NCBI GenBank assembly: GCA_004555735.1
Contig: SFHH01000032.1
Location: 1 to 25,605, forward strand
Reading direction: 5' to 3'
DNA from: Acidaminococcus fermentans
Lineage (GTDB): Bacteria > Bacillota_C > Negativicutes > Acidaminococcales > Acidaminococcaceae
DNA length: 25,605 bases
Positions 23,325-25,605 of this stretch are shown here, piece by piece. The first letter of the stretch is position 1. Each line of letters begins with the position of its first letter. Both the position numbers and the translations under genes were made by a program. The notes below the pieces were generated by a model. The model saw only the letters and a program-made list of their open reading frames with translations, was not told the origin of the DNA and did not search any database.

Positions 23325-24800
23325 GTGTCGGAAGAGCAGAAACAAGCAATCGACAAGGCCGTTGCCCGTCTCTCTGCCAAAGCCAGAGGGCATGTGGGCA
23401 GAGTGGTCCAAGTGATGGGGCCCGTAGTGGATATCCGTTTCCCGGATAAAGAACTGCCGGCCATTTACAATGCCATTGAGATCGATGCCAGGGCGTCGAA
23501 GGACATCCATGTGCATTTGACCGCTGAAGTGGTCCAACATATCGGGGATGATGTAGTCCGCACCGTGGCTATGAGTTCCACTGATGGACTGACCCGGAAC
23601 ATGGAAGCGATGGATACAGGCAAACCCATTACGGTGCCTGTGGGAAAAGGGTGCCTAGGACGGGTATTCAATGTCCTGGGAGAAACGGTGGATGATGATC
23701 CTACCCCGGTCCAGGCCGCCGCTTATTGGCCCATCCACCGGCCAGCTCCAGATTTGGCAGATCAGTCCACGGAAACCAAGATCATGGAAACAGGCATCAA
23801 AGTAGTGGATCTGATCGCTCCGTATGCCTTGGGAGGAAAAATCGGTCTTTTCGGCGGCGCCGGCGTGGGCAAGACGGTGCTGATCATGGAACTGATCCAC
23901 AATGTGGCTACCAACCACGGGGGATATTCCGTATTTTCCGGAGTCGGCGAACGGACTCGGGAGGGGAATGACCTGTGGGGTGAAATGAAAGAATCCGGAG
24001 TCATCGACAAGACAGCCCTGGTCTACGGCCAGATGAATGAACCGCCGGGAGCCCGTATGCGGGTGGGGCTCACCGGTCTTACCATGGCGGAATACTTCCG
24101 GGATGTAGGGGGGCAGGATGTCCTGCTGTTCATTGACAACATCTTCCGGTTCATCCAGGCCGGTTCTGAAGTCTCCGCCCTTCTGGGGCGCATGCCCTCT
24201 GCAGTAGGGTACCAGCCCACCCTGGCTAATGAAATGGGAGCTCTGGAAGAGCGGATCACTTCCACCCGGAGCGGTTCCATCACTTCCGTACAGGCAGTCT
24301 ACGTCCCTGCCGACGACCTGACGGACCCGGCTCCAGCGGCGACCTTTGCCCATTTGGATGCGACCACAGTGCTGTCCCGTGAAATCGTGGAATTGGGGAT
24401 CTATCCAGCAGTGGATCCACTGGCTTCTACCAGCCGGATCTTGGATCCCCTGGTGATCGGGAAAGAACACTATGAAGTGGCCCGGGGCGTCCAGAAGATC
24501 CTCCAGCGCTACAAGGAACTCCAGGATATCATTGCCATCCTGGGCATGGAAGAATTGAACGAACAGGATAAACTGACCGTATCCAGGGCCCGGAAGGTCC
24601 AGCGGTTCCTGAGCCAGCCCTTTTTCGTGGCCCAGCAGTTCACCGGCCAGCCTGGGAAATACGTCCCTCTGTCGGAAACCATCCGGGGCTTCAAAGAAAT
24701 CCTGGAAGGGAAACATGATGATCTGCCGGAGAGCGCTTTCTACATGGTGGGATCCATCGATGAGGCGGTGGCCAAGGGCAAGAAACTGAAGGGCGAATGA
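23325..24800 (+). CDS. atpD: F-type ATP synthase subunit beta
   Basis: This 491-residue catalytic subunit has P-loop GGAGVGKT (177-184), the catalytic GERTREGND and the conserved DNIFRFIQAGSEVSALLGRMPS. Compared with E. coli beta it has about 21 extra N-terminal residues (MSEEQKQAIDKAVARLSAKA, helix-prone and charged) before the usual GRVVQVMGPVVDI. The GTG start has GGGAGG at good spacing, and no later start fits better. The beta N-terminus lies in the crown at the top of F1, near where delta sits. Confidence 0.97.
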   Translation: MSEEQKQAIDKAVARLSAKARGHVGRVVQVMGPVVDIRFPDKELPAIYNAIEIDARASKDIHVHLTAEVVQHIGDDVVRTVAMSSTDGLTRNMEAMDTGKPITVPVGKGCLGRVFNVLGETVDDDPTPVQAAAYWPIHRPAPDLADQSTETKIMETGIKVVDLIAPYALGGKIGLFGGAGVGKTVLIMELIHNVATNHGGYSVFSGVGERTREGNDLWGEMKESGVIDKTALVYGQMNEPPGARMRVGLTGLTMAEYFRDVGGQDVLLFIDNIFRFIQAGSEVSALLGRMPSAVGYQPTLANEMGALEERITSTRSGSITSVQAVYVPADDLTDPAPAATFAHLDATTVLSREIVELGIYPAVDPLASTSRILDPLVIGKEHYEVARGVQKILQRYKELQDIIAILGMEELNEQDKLTVSRARKVQRFLSQPFFVAQQFTGQPGKYVPLSETIRGFKEILEGKHDDLPESAFYMVGSIDEAVAKGKKLKGE

Positions 24801-24801
24801 T

Positions 24802-25242
24802 ATGGCCAAGTTAATGAAACTGGAAGTCCTCACCCCTGAAAAACTTTTGGTCAAGAGGGAGGATATTTCCTATGTGTTGTTGAATACAGTAAATGGAGGC
24901 GTCGGGATCTTAGCCAACCACAGTCCGATGATTGCTGTGCTTGGGGAAGGGACCCTGAAAGTACAGGATAAAGAGGATCAAGTGATCCTGGTCTACGTAG
25001 AAGGGGGATTTGCGGAGGTCAGGGACAATCAGGTGGTCATCTTGACACCCAGGGCCCAGAAAGCCGAGAACATCGATGTAGCCAAATACCAGCAGATCCG
25101 GCAGGAAGCCTTGGCCAGACTGGACCATCCAGACGCCCTGACGGACGTGGAACATACTGAAAAGATCCTGCGCAGGGCGGAAGCACGGCTGAAGACAGCC
25201 TCGTTGGCAGGCAAGGTGCCGCCTTATCCAGTAGATAAATAA
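24802..25242 (+). CDS. atpC: F-type ATP synthase subunit epsilon
   Basis: This 146-residue protein has an N-terminal beta-sandwich (MKLEVLTPEKLLVKREDISY, GILANHSPMIAVLGEG) and a C-terminal helical hairpin that can regulate the enzyme. It is the normal size and begins one base after the atpD stop, so translation is probably coupled. Confidence 0.95.
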   Translation: MAKLMKLEVLTPEKLLVKREDISYVLLNTVNGGVGILANHSPMIAVLGEGTLKVQDKEDQVILVYVEGGFAEVRDNQVVILTPRAQKAENIDVAKYQQIRQEALARLDHPDALTDVEHTEKILRRAEARLKTASLAGKVPPYPVDK

Positions 25243-25290
25243 ACTTGGCAGGAGAAAAGGTCATTGCAGCAGGCAGAGGGGGGATCCGCT

Positions 25291-25482
25291 GTGGACTTTA
25301 TCAGCAAGATGGCTGCCAGCAAAATGGGGCAGCTGCGCCTGGAACTGGTCGAACTCAATGAACGGTTGGCAGGAACCACCAATGAAGAACAGATCCGTGA
25401 GCTCCGGAAAACCATTCAGGAAAAAGAAGTATACTACAATATCCTGGCGGACCGCCTGCGGACCCATACGAGAAATTTTTGA
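25291..25482 (+). CDS. Small helical protein of unknown function at the end of the atp operon
   Basis: I do not recognise this protein. From GTG 25291 it has 63 residues. It is mostly charged and helix-prone, with a heptad-like stretch (GQLRLELVELNERLAG, then IRELRKTIQEKEVYYNIL) that could form a coiled coil. There is no membrane segment. A TTG at 25264 with GGAG ten bases ahead is an alternative start (72 residues); GTG 25291 has a G-rich stretch (25276-25283) ahead. Codon choice resembles its neighbours and it ends just before the operon terminator, so it is probably translated with the ATP synthase genes. Confidence 0.6.
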   Translation: MDFISKMAASKMGQLRLELVELNERLAGTTNEEQIRELRKTIQEKEVYYNILADRLRTHTRNF

Positions 25483-25483
25483 G

Positions 25484-25535
25484 AAAAGGGGGTGTTGCAC
25501 GTGTGAAAGTCTCACACGTGCAACACCCCCTTTTT
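25484..25535 (+). terminator. Terminator of the atp operon
   Basis: A perfect 23-bp stem (25484-25506 with 25512-25534) closes a five-base loop and ends in TTTTT. The stem holds GGGGGTGTTGCACGTGTGA. It is symmetric enough to work in both directions. Confidence 0.93.
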
Positions 25536-25567
25536 CCATTTCCCTCTATGGAAAACAGAATGTTCTA

Positions 25568-25576
25568 TGGTATAAT
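25568..25576 (+). promoter_or_regulatory. Extended -10 promoter for a gene beyond the window
   Basis: TGGTATAAT follows the atp terminator closely. The -35 region is weak (ATGGAA at 25548). It would drive a transcription unit that starts outside the window. Confidence 0.5.
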
Positions 25577-25605
25577 AATCTAGTTATCAAATGGACATGG
25601 AAGCT

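Noticed and set aside
1..25605. CRISPR arrays, insertion sequences or a recognisable integration site
   Set aside because: No regular repeat-spacer pattern, transposase frame or duplicated tRNA end was seen. The tRNA-Ser at 6619 is complete and lies about 2 kb from the phage-like element.

Overview
The window most resembles a Gram-negative-type Firmicute of the class Negativicutes, with Acidaminococcus or a close relative as the best guess. This rests on gene content, moderately high GC, and the order of housekeeping genes (dnaX-ybaB-recR-bofA; a TagO/WecA and WecB pair directly ahead of an atp operon). The species is an inference, because no 16S gene is present. Almost all host genes lie on the + strand. 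The exceptions are a tRNA-Ser/SRP RNA pair and a split chromate transporter pair.

Region 1 (1-4562) is accessory DNA of phage or phage-satellite type. It holds the 3' part of a TOPRIM plus DUF927-type primase-helicase, then an AT-rich dyad region carrying nine TTAACA boxes that looks like a replication origin. An ArpU/DUF1492-like regulator follows. About 1.1 kb after it lacks any convincing gene but has a structured, terminator-ended segment and a very GC-rich hairpin region. At the right edge sits a compact convergent module: a 32-residue membrane peptide facing a roughly 65-nt RNA that repeats the sequence around the peptide's start codon. Its architecture is that of an Fst/par type I toxin-antitoxin system. 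No structural, terminase or integrase genes are visible, so the element is either a remnant or the end of a satellite.

Region 2 (4563-6880) has a possible terminator-ended small RNA, a glycolate/lactate-oxidase-type FAD dehydrogenase, and intergenic hairpins and short repeats. It ends with a leftward tRNA-Ser(GGA)-SRP RNA unit that has its own consensus promoter.

Region 3 (6834-14940) is a long rightward run: dnaX, ybaB, recR, bofA, a shortened gtrA, a lipid-kinase-like gene, an LTA-synthase/sulfatase-type membrane enzyme and a MATE exporter. It closes at a double hairpin shared with the convergent chromate transporter pair (14944-16055).

Region 4 (16171-25535) starts at a good promoter and runs through wecA/tagO, wecB and the atp genes I-B-E-F-A-G-D-C plus one small ORF. 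It ends at a perfect 23-bp terminator. The ATP synthase is unusual. No separate atpH exists. Instead, the conserved C-terminal part of the delta subunit is fused in frame to the N-terminus of alpha, and the delta N-terminal domain is absent. Beta carries an N-terminal extension of about 21 residues. Subunit c has lost most of its glycine motif and carries an Asp, next to an Arg, in helix 1 at the level of the ion site. The fused ATP synthase and the Fst-like module are the two strongest leads in the window.
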